Below, piece by piece: positions 44,575 through 54,645 of a stretch of 64,000 nucleotides of DNA. The notes below the pieces were generated by a model. That model was given only the letters and a program-made list of their open reading frames with translations, ran no database searches and was not told where the DNA came from. Source of the DNA: Schizochytrium sp. CCTCC M209059 (taxonomy: Eukaryota; Sar; Bigyra; Thraustochytrida; Thraustochytriidae). A program made the position numbers and the translations under genes. How positions within the stretch are numbered: the stretch's first letter is position 1; every line of letters starts with the position of its first letter. Where the stretch lies: NCBI GenBank assembly GCA_000818945.1, contig KN805374.1, forward strand, positions 324,156 through 388,155. The letters run 5' to 3'.

Positions 44575-45073
44575 CCGCTCCGGCCTGCCCTGCGCGGACT
44601 GATACTCCCTCCACCCACGGCAGCACCAAGCAAGCAAGCAGCAAGAGCCCCGAGCAACGCGCTGAGAACGGCGCGACTGCGACCGTCAGAGTCTGCGATG
44701 CATCCCTGCTGCCCTGCCCGCCGAGGGCGATTTCTTTCTTCGCGACGAGGCCTGGGCTGCAGCGAGCTAAGCTGAGCTAAGCTGCGCTACGCTAGCTCGC
44801 CAGCTACCGCGAGGTTTTTACAGTGCCAGGCAGCGTCATAACAAGCGGGGCCAGGGCTTGCTTGCTTGCTTGCTTAGTTGCTTGCTTGCACAGCGCAAGC
44901 ACAAGCGCAAGCACAAGCAGAACGAGCACAGGCACAGGCACGAGCACGAGAGCAGCGCGGAGGCGCGAGTAGAGCTCGAGCGGGCGGCAGGCAGGCAGGC
45001 AGGCCGCGCGAGGGAGCCGGCGAGGCAGCAGGAGCCGCCGCGCAGGAGGAGCGGCAGAGAAGCGCGGGGCAGG

Positions 45074-45946
45074 ATGCTTGCGCGCGGCGTCATGGCGGCG
45101 GCCCTCGCCAGGAGGGCGGCCACGGCACGCGGGGCGGCGCAGCCGGCGCTTGTGGCGCGCGCGGCGATGAGCAGCGCGGCGTCCGCGGGCGGCGACGGCA
45201 GCGGGTCCTCGAAGCTGCAGCGCCTCGACAGCTTCGTCGGCGTCTCGCGCGAAAACAAGGGCGGCAAGCGCACCGCGCAGGACGCCGTCAACAACATCCT
45301 GTACAACACGCCCGCGGTCAAGGAAAAGGTCAAGAAACACATCATGAGCGTCCTCGTCGATGACTCCCCCGGTGTGCTGTCCAAGATCTCAGGCCTCATG
45401 AGCGCTCGCGGATTCAACATTGACTCCCTCACCGTTAGCTCCACAGACGTCCAGGAGCTCAGCCGCGTCACCATCGCCGTCAAGGGCCCCGATACCCAGA
45501 TCGAGCAGGCTGTCCGCCAGCTCGAGGACCTCGTCGACGTCTGGGCCGTCCTCGACTACCGCAACCAGAACATTATCGAGCGCGAGCTCGCCATCGTCAA
45601 GGTCTCTTGCGTCCCGCCCCCTGCCTCCGATGAAGGCCGCTTCCCTGCCTCTGCCGCAGCCAACTACGACGAAATGATGGCCTCCCACTTCCACCGCCAG
45701 GCCATTCTCGATATTGCCAAAATGTTCGAGGGCAAGATCATCGACATTGGCTCCGAGTGCGTCATCGTCGAGGTTGTCTCCTGGAGCCGCCGCGTTGATG
45801 CCCTCTTCCGCATGCTCGAGCCATATGGAATCATTGAGGGTGCGCGTAGTGGCATTATCGCCATGTCTCGCTCCACCGTCGCCGGCGAGGAGGATGGTGA
45901 CGTCACTCGCTCCGTCGTCGACCTTGCGGACCTGCCCCCGAGTTAG
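45074..45946 (+). CDS. ILV6: Acetolactate synthase small (regulatory) subunit
   Basis: Regulatory partner of acetolactate synthase, the first enzyme of valine, leucine and isoleucine synthesis; it confers feedback by valine. 290 residues from the ATG at 45074. The first roughly 40 residues are Ala/Arg-rich without acidic residues (MLARGVMAAALARRAATAR), which fits a mitochondrial targeting peptide. The ACT domain follows at about residues 95-170: HIMSVLVDDSPGVLSKISGL, RGFNIDSLTV, then LEDLVDVWAVLDY. The C-terminal domain (about 175-285) includes the IDIGSECVIVEV region. Open codons upstream of 45074 are not conserved. The gene is divergent from ATIC. Confidence 0.95.
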   Translation: MLARGVMAAALARRAATARGAAQPALVARAAMSSAASAGGDGSGSSKLQRLDSFVGVSRENKGGKRTAQDAVNNILYNTPAVKEKVKKHIMSVLVDDSPGVLSKISGLMSARGFNIDSLTVSSTDVQELSRVTIAVKGPDTQIEQAVRQLEDLVDVWAVLDYRNQNIIERELAIVKVSCVPPPASDEGRFPASAAANYDEMMASHFHRQAILDIAKMFEGKIIDIGSECVIVEVVSWSRRVDALFRMLEPYGIIEGARSGIIAMSRSTVAGEEDGDVTRSVVDLADLPPS

Positions 45947-46741
45947 AGAGAGGCTCGTCATGCAGCAAGCCCCTTTTCCATGCTTTTGCCGCGCCCGTGC
46001 TGGTGGTCCTCTGACACCCTTCCATCTCTACCTACTGCCTCGCTTTTCTTTTTGGATCGCTTGCTGGGAATTTATTTTGCTCGCTTCATTTGTTGTCGTT
46101 TTCCTTGTCTCTTGCTTCTTGTTTCACCTAAACGCGCTACTTACTTTTGATTTGCAGAGTGAGAGGAAACGCAATATACGCCGTGAACACAAAAGGAAAA
46201 GTGCACGCCGACTCATGTATGCATTCCTTTGAGATTATTGTAAAGAAGAAAGCCCAACATATGGGGCTTTCTTTTCTTGCGTTTGTCAAGCTAGCTGCGC
46301 GTGCTCTTGATTTTTCGTTTCGCTCAACAAGTAGTACCGACCCTTCACCTTTCACTGAGCCCAAGCAGCTTCTTTCGTTTCGCTCTCTCTCGTTTATACT
46401 CAGCACATTGGCCAAGCTTCTGTAGAGGGTGGCCCAGAACCCCCACCTTTCCGGCCTATTATGTGTGAGGATGCGGCCAGTGCAGTGCCATTGGATCATA
46501 CATAACACGATGAGGCGATTGCCAATCGGTCAATCCGAGTTATTTTATCATAAAAATCAAACATCAATCGATCAGTATCATCAACGCGCGCCGGCTTCAC
46601 TGCAGGCCGGTGGAAAACCCAAGTCGTGCGCGAGGGCGCGCGCACATCGCTCCCTTGGCGTACGCACGCCGTAAAGATCCGAGACAAGCACGCAGAGAGG
46701 CTTGCAGCGATCGTCGCTGCGACAACAACGGTCTTTGAACG
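45947..46741. other. Intergenic region after the acetolactate synthase small subunit
   Basis: Pyrimidine-rich 3' flank, then AT-richer DNA. No supported gene. Confidence 0.5.
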
Positions 46742-48584
46742 GTGGGAGGCATCATGCTCTACCAACCCTCAAGCGATGACGTTGGCGATGGCACCTCGTC
46801 TTCGTCGCACTTTCTGCGGCCCAAGCTCGGCAGCAAGACGTACAAACGAGGCGAACTTGCATCGGTGCAAGGTTCACGAAAACGCAAAACACTTGGCATC
46901 ACTTTGGCAGTCATCCTCCTCCTCGGAGGCTACTTTTTCCTATATCAAGTACAGCTCGTGGGCACACCTCCTCCAGGCCAGCTGGCGGTCAACTCGGCAG
47001 ACGACAGTCAGCTCGTTCTAGACGTTATTACACGCTCCAAGCTGACGAGGCTTGAAACCTCACTGCGGCACATGCACGACGAAAATGAGGCGCTCAAGAC
47101 ACAATTGCAGACCCTCAGTGCCGAGTCCTCCGCTACTAATTCCGCAAAAGTAAAGTCAAGCTCCAATACCGAGTCTATGGAGCATCGCGATTCGCTGCAC
47201 AAAGCCCCTCTGTATGAGCTCAAAGCAAAGATGGAATCCTTTCGATTCTACTGCATGGTTCCCACCATTTTCGCGCAGCACCGCATGGACAAGATTCGCG
47301 CTGTTGTCTCGACCTGGGGCAGGCGCTGCGATGTCATCAAGCTTTTCATAGACCCTGCACCCGAAGGAGAAAGCTTCCCAAAGTATTTTCCGAGCGACGA
47401 CCCCGAAGTCCGAGTGGAAATGGTCCAGCTTCCGCTCGTGCGCAAAAATGACGAGATGCGACGGGACAAAAAGTACACCAGTAAGTTGTAAGGAAACCTC
47501 ACGCTCGCGCAAAGGGTCCTGAACACGCCATGTGCGCTCCGAAATCTCGTTCCCGTCTCACACGATCTCTCATATCTCGCTCACGCAGACGCGTCTTGCA
47601 CTCAATTCGGCAACAAGGTACCTTGTCGGCACATTTGGGAAAAGGTTTGGCGCGCTTGGGACTACATTTATGACAACGACCTCGACAAAGCAGACTATTT
47701 TGCAAAAATCGATGACGACACGTACTTCTTCGTCGAGTTTGCCAAATTACACTTTGCTCTCAACGACTGGGATCCCGAAGAGCCGCGCTACTTTGGTCAT
47801 GTGTCTCATCAGGCCCCGATACCATTCGTTAACGGTGCTTGGGTCGGTGTTAGCCGCGGCGCGCTGAAAAAAGTTGTTCCTCTCTACAAGAAGATGCCAC
47901 GAGAGTATGGTTCGCGCGAGAAGTTTGAACGTCATCGATGTGTCGATCGAGATGGCGCCTCGCAGGAGCTTGTGGAGGCCATTTGCATGGACCAAGTGGG
48001 CATTCCGGCTACATCAATCACCGATCAGTACGGCTTCGAAAAGGTCAACATCTTTCGCGTTTCCGATGCGCTCTTTCTTCGCAAGCGTCCGGGCACGACG
48101 TCTTGGTATTGGTGTAAGTTCATCAATCTTCGCCTTCTCTCTGGATGTTATGCAATTTATCTGACCTGCTCAACCCATCATCGTCTGCTTTCTTTTGCAC
48201 ACAGACAAAAAGCCAGAAACCTCCGTTTGCTGTACGTTTTTTTCTACGCGCTTCCGAAACTTCAGTTCTGGCTCAGTATATTAACTCGCCGATTGCATGC
48301 ACTTCATCGAAAACCCCACAGGCAGCGAAACACCCATTGCCTTTCATTGGTACAAGGATCCAACCGATCTCGAGAGATTCGAAAAGTATCTCTACGACCC
48401 AGAAGACACCTATCTCTCCTCCAAGTTCTTCTCGCGTGAGATCGCTGATAAGCTCAAGAAGAATCCCGGTGAGCATGTCTCTGCCGTCATCTCGCGCAAG
48501 TCGCGCATCCCCCTTTACGTATTTTGGGACGAGATTCACTATCTCTGGATGGTCAGAGAAAACCTCCGTGCGCTCCATCCCTGA
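46742..48584 (+). CDS. GT31 core-1-type beta-1,3-galactosyltransferase-like, four exons
   Basis: A Golgi-type glycosyltransferase that would transfer galactose or a related sugar in beta-1,3 linkage. Exons: 46742-47480, 47589-48113, 48205-48231 (only 27 bases) and 48322-48584, joined in frame to about 517 residues. All donors are GTAAGT or GTACGT. Residues about 45-65 are a single hydrophobic span after a short cytoplasmic tail, a type II anchor. A stem region follows. The catalytic part contains IRAVVSTWGRRCDV, WEKVWRAWDYIYDN, and the DDDTYF metal-binding motif, then YFGHVSHQ and a GAWVGVSRGAL segment. The microexon and exon 4 rebuild SVCCSETPIAFHW, which matches the CCSD..SFHY motif of C1GALT1. 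The substrate is inferred from the family. Confidence 0.85.
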
Positions 48585-49278
48585 TTGCTGTCCAAAAAGC
48601 TGATATCACGTTTGGTCCGCGTATGTATCTTTCGCTCGCAAACAAATCATGCAACATATTTTCTTGCGCCGTTATACTATTATACACGATGAAGTTGCCA
48701 AGATACAATGTGATCATTTTTGGGGGTGGGGTATTCTGACGCCCGAGCTTTGGTCTCTTACCGCAAATAAAGGGAACTCTTGCAAAGAGAAAGGAAAAGA
48801 AAAGAAAACCCTCTTGCGCAACTCGACCAAAGTCGCTACCTCTTACAAGTCACGTGCATAATTCTCTGAACGTCAAATCAACACCTCTGAGTCGCCGCCG
48901 CCGCCGCCTCCCCCGACGATGTCTCGGAAGCGCGCTGCCCATAGATTTAAGGCGATCAATGCTGTTTGTTCCTGTACTGATACGTGCATAATATGTAGGA
49001 ACATGCGGCGCGCGATGACGCCCTTCACTATTTGAAGGCCAACTTCTTAAGGTGGCAGCCCCTCGTTGGTTGATTAAGGGCTAATGCGCGGCGTGCGTGC
49101 CGTGCGTCCACTCCGATTTCACTAACACCTAATTCACTCACTCCGCCGCACAGAACGATCTCGCCGCAGAGGTCGTGTACGTGCTGCTGCTGCTGTTGCT
49201 GCCGCTCCGCGTCCGTCCTTCCTGCTCTCCCAAGGTACCGTGTCGTAGGCTTGCTTCGTGCACTTTCACGCAGAGAAG
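48585..49278. other. Intergenic region between the galactosyltransferase and tryptophan synthase alpha
   Basis: Mostly AT-richer in its first half, with a short CCG run near 48895-48920. The CACTTTCACGCAG stretch just before the trpA start could be a 3' splice site of a 5' leader intron (guess). No supported gene. Confidence 0.4.
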
Positions 49279-50082
49279 ATGACCATTGCCGACCTGGAGA
49301 AGACTTTTGCCAAGACGGCCGAGGAGAAGCGCGCAGCCTTCATCCCGTATGTGACCGCGGGCTACCCGGAGAAGGCGGCCACCGTGCCCATCATGCTCGC
49401 CATGCAGGAGGGTGGCGCTGATGTGATCGAGCTCGGCATGCCATTCTCTGATCCTCTTGCCGACGGCCCCGTCGTCCAGGAGTCTAGCTTTGTCGCGCTT
49501 CAGCATGGCATCACGGTCGCCGATTGCCTCGCCATGGTCAAGGAGGCGCGAGGAAAGGGTCTCACTGTGCCAGTTATTCTCATGGGCTACTGGAACCCCT
49601 TTGCTCAGTACGGCGAGGAGAAGCTCGTCGAGGACTGCAGGGAAGCGACCATTAGCGGCTTTATCGCGGTCGACCTGTCTGGCCCCGAGGCCGAACGCTT
49701 TGCCAAGACCTGCGCCGCTGGCGAACTCGCCTACGTTCCACTTGTTGCTCCCACCTCCACGGACAAGCGCCTTGGCGAGGTCGCACAGTTCGGATCCGGA
49801 TATGTGTACTGCGTATCTGTGACCGGCATCACCGGCGCTCGCGACAAGCTCCCCGAGGACCTCAAGGAGTTCACCGATCGCGTCAAGTCTCACTTTAAGA
49901 TTCCTCTGGCTGTTGGCTTTGGTCTCAACACCCGCCAACATGTGGTCGAGGTAAACAACTACGCCGACGGCGCCGTCATGGGCAGTGTTGTCATCAAGAC
50001 CATCAAGAACGCTGGCGAGAGCATCGATGCCCAGTGCGATGCCGTTCGGTCCTTTGTCAAGAGTGTCACCAGCGACGAGTAG
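49279..50082 (+). CDS. Tryptophan synthase alpha subunit
   Basis: Cleaves indole-3-glycerol phosphate to indole and glyceraldehyde-3-phosphate, the first half of the final tryptophan step. 267 residues, full family length, from the ATG at 49279; the open frame upstream lacks an ATG. The catalytic acids fit: Glu51 in VIELGMPFSDP and Asp62 in PLADGP, with the 11-residue spacing of E49/D60 in the E. coli enzyme. Other hallmarks are FIPYVTAGYP and the phosphate-binding GFGL near the end. There is no targeting peptide and no fused beta subunit, unlike the fungal TRP5 fusion; the beta subunit must be elsewhere. Single exon, convergent with the phosphopantetheinyl transferase. Confidence 0.96.
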   Translation: MTIADLEKTFAKTAEEKRAAFIPYVTAGYPEKAATVPIMLAMQEGGADVIELGMPFSDPLADGPVVQESSFVALQHGITVADCLAMVKEARGKGLTVPVILMGYWNPFAQYGEEKLVEDCREATISGFIAVDLSGPEAERFAKTCAAGELAYVPLVAPTSTDKRLGEVAQFGSGYVYCVSVTGITGARDKLPEDLKEFTDRVKSHFKIPLAVGFGLNTRQHVVEVNNYADGAVMGSVVIKTIKNAGESIDAQCDAVRSFVKSVTSDE

Positions 50083-50561
50083 ATAGAACCTTACCCTTTC
50101 TCGATTATATTTTTCTTTCTATGTGATGTATGCAAGTGCCCTCTCCAATTCTCCCTCAGAATTTCGCGAACAAAAAATTAATAAGCTTGCTTCGTTGAAG
50201 GAAGTGACAGAGTGTGACTTTTTCCGGAAGAGTCTTTCTCATGTGGAGAAAAGCAAAGCAGGCAACCAAGTATGCTTGGCCCCTGCAAACCTTGCTGCCG
50301 ACTACCTACGCGGTCGTGTGTGCGAAATCCATGGATAGCGAATTGATCTGTCAACGAACCAAAAAGATCTCTCGCACGGCTTGCGAGCAGAGACGCCTTG
50401 CTGTTGCTCATGCATTGTCGGTTCATCCCGCTTCGCCTTCTTCTTATTCGCCCTAACATGCTCGAGCATCATAGCTCCTTCCTCATTCGGTGTGTCATGC
50501 TTCCATAGATAATACATAAACATCGCTGCTCCTTTTCGCTTCGGTGTAGTAGGCCTATAAC
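50083..50561. other. Intergenic region between convergent trpA and PPTase genes
   Basis: About 480 bases of 3' flank. TAGGCCTA lies at 50550-50557, four bases beyond the PPTase stop codon. No supported gene. Confidence 0.55.
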
Positions 50562-51455
50562 TCAAGAAGATGCTTCTTTGCTTGGTATCAAAATAGCTCT
50601 CCCTTCATCGTTCGTCTCAATGGCATTCATGCGCGTCCAGACGACGCTTGGTCCCAAGTTGGCGTCTTTGGGGCTGGTTTCGATCGCAACGGCTACGCAA
50701 TGCTCGGAGTCCAGCTCTGACAGACGAAAGGTGAACTTGGTATCCCGCTCGCCATCAAGATCGAGCTGGGCTAATCCAGATGTCTCATCAAGAAAAAAAG
50801 AAGCGCGCTGTAAACCGAACCCGATGCCAATGCCGATCGCCTTCAAGTAGGCCTCTTTCAAGCTCCAGTACTTGTAGAAGCGTTGCAAGTGTGCAGACCC
50901 AAGAGCGTCATCTCTATCCCCGAGCCGAATGCGCTCCCATTCGCCAGGCGTGAACGAGCTTCGCATGGTTGTGAAAAAGTCTTCAATACTACGCGAACCC
51001 TTTGGATTCTCGTACTTCATAATGTCCACACCCACGCATCTTGATGGGTGCGCCATGAGGACAACCCAGTCGCCATGATGCGAAAGATTAAAGCTGAAGG
51101 ACCCCGGATCGGGCTGTGCCACAAAAGGCTTGCCCATCTCTGTCCTCTGCAGCACAATCATCGCCGGTGCCACGCTCAGCATTTTGGCCGCCATTTCCCG
51201 CGTCATCACACGTCCCGCAAGAGCCCTGTTGCGGTCCACCTCGAACCTGAACTTGCGCACACGCTCCTTTTCCTCGGGCTGCAGGCCCTCCTCGAGCCTG
51301 GCCCGGACCGCATCTTTCGGCGCCCAGCTCGCCACGCTCAGCACCCATGCCTGGACTGGCGCCTCTGCGGCAGCCGCTCCGCCGTCCTCGTCCTTTTGCT
51401 GCTGCTGCGGCTGCGGCTCCGACGGCTGCTGCTGTTGCTGCTGCTCCGTGCTCAT
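50562..51455 (-). CDS. 4'-phosphopantetheinyl transferase (Sfp/AASDHPPT type)
   Basis: Transfers the phosphopantetheine arm of coenzyme A to carrier domains of fatty-acid, polyketide, lysine-pathway or peptide synthases. 297 residues. The first roughly 30 residues are glutamine-rich low complexity. The Sfp-type motifs are complete and in order: FNLSHHGDWV, then VGVDIM with its magnesium-binding acid, then FYKYWSLKEAYLKAIG. The length and motif pattern fit the AASDHPPT/Lys5 group with two pseudo-domains. In organisms with a polyketide-like PUFA synthase such an enzyme would activate it, but that is inference. Divergent from the condensin II gene; 460 bases between the starts. Confidence 0.93.
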   Translation of the reverse strand: MSTEQQQQQQPSEPQPQQQQKDEDGGAAAAEAPVQAWVLSVASWAPKDAVRARLEEGLQPEEKERVRKFRFEVDRNRALAGRVMTREMAAKMLSVAPAMIVLQRTEMGKPFVAQPDPGSFSFNLSHHGDWVVLMAHPSRCVGVDIMKYENPKGSRSIEDFFTTMRSSFTPGEWERIRLGDRDDALGSAHLQRFYKYWSLKEAYLKAIGIGIGFGLQRASFFLDETSGLAQLDLDGERDTKFTFRLSELDSEHCVAVAIETSPKDANLGPSVVWTRMNAIETNDEGRAILIPSKEASS

Positions 51456-51915
51456 GGTCGCGAAGCCGCCTCGATCTCAGGTTTTGCAACAAGAAACTCG
51501 GGCGGGTCCAATGACCCGTTACATGATCGTTGTGAAACGGCGCTCATAGCGGTTTCGGCGGCGGTTAGCGCGCGATCGCCGGGATCTCGCGCGCAAAACT
51601 CGAAGGCCGCCGCGCCCAGCCCGCGCGCAACCGCCTCCCCGCCACTCCCTTCGACTCTCTTTCTCGCTCGCGCGCGCGCGTGTGCCAAGCGCGCGCCGCT
51701 GGACTGGATAAATCCGCGCGGCTAGCGCGTGCGAGGCGAGGCGAGCTACTTCTTCAGATTTTCCCTCTCCCGGGCTCTCCTGGTCTTCTTGCTGCTTGGC
51801 GCGGTCCCGAGCTCCAGGACGAGGATAAGGACAAGGTCGTGGCGTGCAAGGAAAGCAACACGGTGTAGATAAGAAGAAGAAGAAGAAGAAGAAGAAGAAA
51901 AAGAAGAAAAAGAAG
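51456..51915. other. Divergent promoter between PPTase and condensin II genes
   Basis: The GC-rich centre has CGCG runs near 51670. An AAG tract (51868-51915) directly precedes the condensin start and makes a spurious polylysine frame. Confidence 0.6.
51868..51915. repeat. (AAG)n tract in the condensin gene leader
   Basis: About fifteen AAG/AAA triplets ending at the ATG. They are in frame with the gene, so initiation upstream would give a lysine tail. Confidence 0.9.
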
Positions 51916-54420
51916 ATGGGCAGGCGACAGAACACCCAGAACGAGGGCAATGTACATGACGACATGGAGGAGGATGATCTTGCACCGCAAATGAAAAAGC
52001 GTCAACAAGAGGAGGTCGGCGACGAGGACGAGACGGGCGACGAGACCAAGAAATTCGCGCACCTGCTTAAACCAATTCGCGATATGGCCGAAAACTGGAA
52101 TATTGACATTGCCACAGAACTCACGAGCTATCTCGAAGAGCTCGATGCGCTGCGCATCAATATCGAGGGAGGCGATCTTGGACTCAATTTTGCAGAGGCC
52201 GCACTCGTGGTCCAGAATTCCACTCTCGTGTACAGCAAGAAGGTCGAGTTCCTCTATTCGCTCGTGTTCCAGACGCTCGATTTGCTGTGCGACGCCCGCG
52301 AGGAGGACGCAGTGGCGCCTGCCGACGGAAAGAAGAGACGCAAAGCTCGCAAGAGTCTCGCCGATGTCGGCCTCGAGGAGCGCGAGCTCTTTCTCCTGCT
52401 CGACGACGTTATTCCCATCGCGCAAAATACGCTCCTCAAGCCAGATGAAAGTCGTGGGGATCGCTCACAAGGCTTGCGCGAGAGGGTTCCTCTTGCACTT
52501 CTTGCCGGTCGCGCGGGTATGGGCGACAGCAGCGCAGGATTTAACATGATGAACTGCGGAATTGATGCGTCAGGAGCCTTCATTCTCGAAAAGGGGCGGC
52601 CCAGCATCCACGATCGCCGAGCGGCTGACACCAACGACAACGACAGCGACGTTGACGTTGGTAATATGCACGATGCGGACTCGCAAGGCGCCGAGGAGGC
52701 CCCCTTTTTCTTTGCTGACACGGGAGACGTTGGCGGCGATGATGGCATGGATTTCGAGGGCAACGACGGCGCCGACGGATACCAGTCTCCAAGCGAGCAA
52801 GAGACGTCACTGGGACTCCGTCAGGGTGCGATGGTTCCGCCAAGCACAGACCTCCAGCGCAAGCGAACCGAAATGCGACGAGAGATGGGAGATTATGAAG
52901 ATGGAGACGATGACTTTATACAAGGTGACGACTACGACGAGGACGACGACGACAGCGAAGCAACTGATCCCTGGGCGCGCCTTGATCCACACGAGGAAGG
53001 TCGCGCTCGCGACCAGCGACCGCTCAAGCCGGGTAAAACCTGGAAGGTGCCTGCAAGTTTACGAAAAGACGCCGCGACCGGGACGGGTGTTTCTGCACCA
53101 CTGCGCCGCGCGTACCAGGATCTGCTTTTTTCCGTGGCTGCAAACCCGCGACTAGTGTCGAAACTACCGCTGCGACCCGATATGGTTCTCTTCCCTGAGT
53201 TCCGCGCTTATGCTACTGAGCGAAGACGCGCACTTCGGGAATCGCAAAAGTCCAAGCGTTCCGCGCAGGCTGAACAAGATGATCAGGATGCGGATGCTCA
53301 AGGGCAGCGTCTCGACGATGAAGAAGAGGCAGCGGCGATGCACCTTGCCTTTGAAAGTGTGGCTGACAATGATCTCGAGAGCATGGACGGAGGCAATGGC
53401 GACGACGACGATGACATGTATCAGGGCGGTGGTGACTTGGACTTTGGGGGATATGGGTCTGAGGACGAAAACCATCACGGCTTTGATGCAAGACCCGGCC
53501 TGCATCTCGATGAGGCTGTGCTTGGCTCCGCAGCCCCGGACTCGTACGTCGACATGGTCCGCGCACATTTACAACAATACATGGAATCAGCAAACCAGTG
53601 GGCTTCCGAGTCCAAGCTGCACGCACGCGTGCGCCAATGGGAAGACCGAATCGAGCCTTTTCTGGAATCACAAACCGAGCGTCCTCCATTTGACATTCAT
53701 GCCTATGGCGAGCGCATTCTCACACGCTTTCGCGAGGCGTCCATGGCCATCGGCTCATCTCCTTCAACCGACGGAAATGATGGTGAGGTCACTTTTGCTG
53801 AACTCAGCGCACGCCTCGGAGCGCTATCCACGGATTCTCCTTCCTCATCTTCAAATAGAAAGAAGAAGAAGAAGAAGAAGAACGACACTCTTACACCGGG
53901 GGAAGAGGGGGAGGATGCCAACGAGGAAGAGCCGAGAATTGTCGAACAGTTTGAGGTGTGTCGTGCTTTCTTGGCCTCCTTGCAGCTCGCCAACAACGGA
54001 AACGTTGAGCTCGTGCATGAGACCAATAATTCAGCGCTCCGCGTCAAAGTTCTCGATAATGTATTGGCCAATAAAAAGCTCGAAACCTACCGGGCCCCGT
54101 CCATTCGCAACGATGATCAGGACGACAGTATCCAGGTGGACTATGAGGATGATGACGAAGAAGACGACAACGACGAGAAAGATGAGCAAGATGGTGATGA
54201 GGAAGAGGAGGTATCTGCCTTAAGCGACAATGTCTCGGACCGCGAAGGCCAAAATGAGGACGACTTCGAGGCGGCCTCTGACGACGAGGAAAGACCTGAG
54301 GCGGAAAAGCTCAAGGCAATGGGTGTCGACGATCTTGGTCCGCGTCGCGCGGTGAAGAAGGCCAAGATTGCGTCGTCACCGGCACCGCGCCGCAATCAGC
54401 GCCGCAACCAGCGAATCTGA
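51916..54420 (+). CDS. NCAPH2: Condensin II complex subunit H2 (kleisin)
   Basis: The kleisin subunit of condensin II, which compacts chromosomes early in mitosis. 834 residues from the ATG at 51916. The N-terminal CNDH2 domain is clear: LLKPIRDMAENWNIDIATEL, then YLEELDALRI, then FAEAALVVQNSTLVYSKKVEFLYSL and QTLDLL. The middle is long, acidic and disordered (many Asp/Glu runs) as in the human protein. The C-terminal domain has VCRAFLASLQLANNGNVEL and later KKLETYRAPSIRN, both close to the human C-end. The tail is acidic with a basic RRNQRRNQRI end, possibly a nuclear signal. Presence of this gene implies a condensin II besides condensin I. Single exon. Confidence 0.93.
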   Translation: MGRRQNTQNEGNVHDDMEEDDLAPQMKKRQQEEVGDEDETGDETKKFAHLLKPIRDMAENWNIDIATELTSYLEELDALRINIEGGDLGLNFAEAALVVQNSTLVYSKKVEFLYSLVFQTLDLLCDAREEDAVAPADGKKRRKARKSLADVGLEERELFLLLDDVIPIAQNTLLKPDESRGDRSQGLRERVPLALLAGRAGMGDSSAGFNMMNCGIDASGAFILEKGRPSIHDRRAADTNDNDSDVDVGNMHDADSQGAEEAPFFFADTGDVGGDDGMDFEGNDGADGYQSPSEQETSLGLRQGAMVPPSTDLQRKRTEMRREMGDYEDGDDDFIQGDDYDEDDDDSEATDPWARLDPHEEGRARDQRPLKPGKTWKVPASLRKDAATGTGVSAPLRRAYQDLLFSVAANPRLVSKLPLRPDMVLFPEFRAYATERRRALRESQKSKRSAQAEQDDQDADAQGQRLDDEEEAAAMHLAFESVADNDLESMDGGNGDDDDDMYQGGGDLDFGGYGSEDENHHGFDARPGLHLDEAVLGSAAPDSYVDMVRAHLQQYMESANQWASESKLHARVRQWEDRIEPFLESQTERPPFDIHAYGERILTRFREASMAIGSSPSTDGNDGEVTFAELSARLGALSTDSPSSSSNRKKKKKKKNDTLTPGEEGEDANEEEPRIVEQFEVCRAFLASLQLANNGNVELVHETNNSALRVKVLDNVLANKKLETYRAPSIRNDDQDDSIQVDYEDDDEEDDNDEKDEQDGDEEEEVSALSDNVSDREGQNEDDFEAASDDEERPEAEKLKAMGVDDLGPRRAVKKAKIASSPAPRRNQRRNQRI

Positions 54421-54573
54421 AAGGCAAAATCAAAATCTGAAGTACAAAGGAAAAAAGAAGATTATAGAATAAATGTCACACACTGTTTGTCTTTTTTTCT
54501 GTATACATCAGCAGCGGCCATTTTACATAACACCATATTTGCGCAAAACATCAAGTTCTTTGCTCCCTTGGAC

Positions 54574-54602
54574 ATTCCCATTCCCATTCCCATTCCCATT
54601 CC
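54574..54602. repeat. (ATTCCC)n hexamer array
   Basis: Nearly five perfect units in the 3' flank between the convergent condensin II and USP genes. Confidence 0.95.
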
Positions 54603-54645
54603 TTGAAGCCCTCAAACTTGTCAGTCTCAAATCATAGTGGGCCCA

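Larger units (their letters stand above)
43980..45073. other. Divergent intergenic region between ATIC and acetolactate synthase small subunit
   Basis: About 1.1 kb between divergent starts. It holds a GGCAAA hexamer array at 44219-44300, a cluster of GCAAGTG motifs at 44420-44574, and short GCAAG/GCACAAGC runs near 44855-44960. No supported gene. Confidence 0.6.

Noticed and set aside
49138..49941. 267-codon antisense frame over tryptophan synthase alpha
   Set aside because: Codon-bias shadow of a full-length conserved enzyme.
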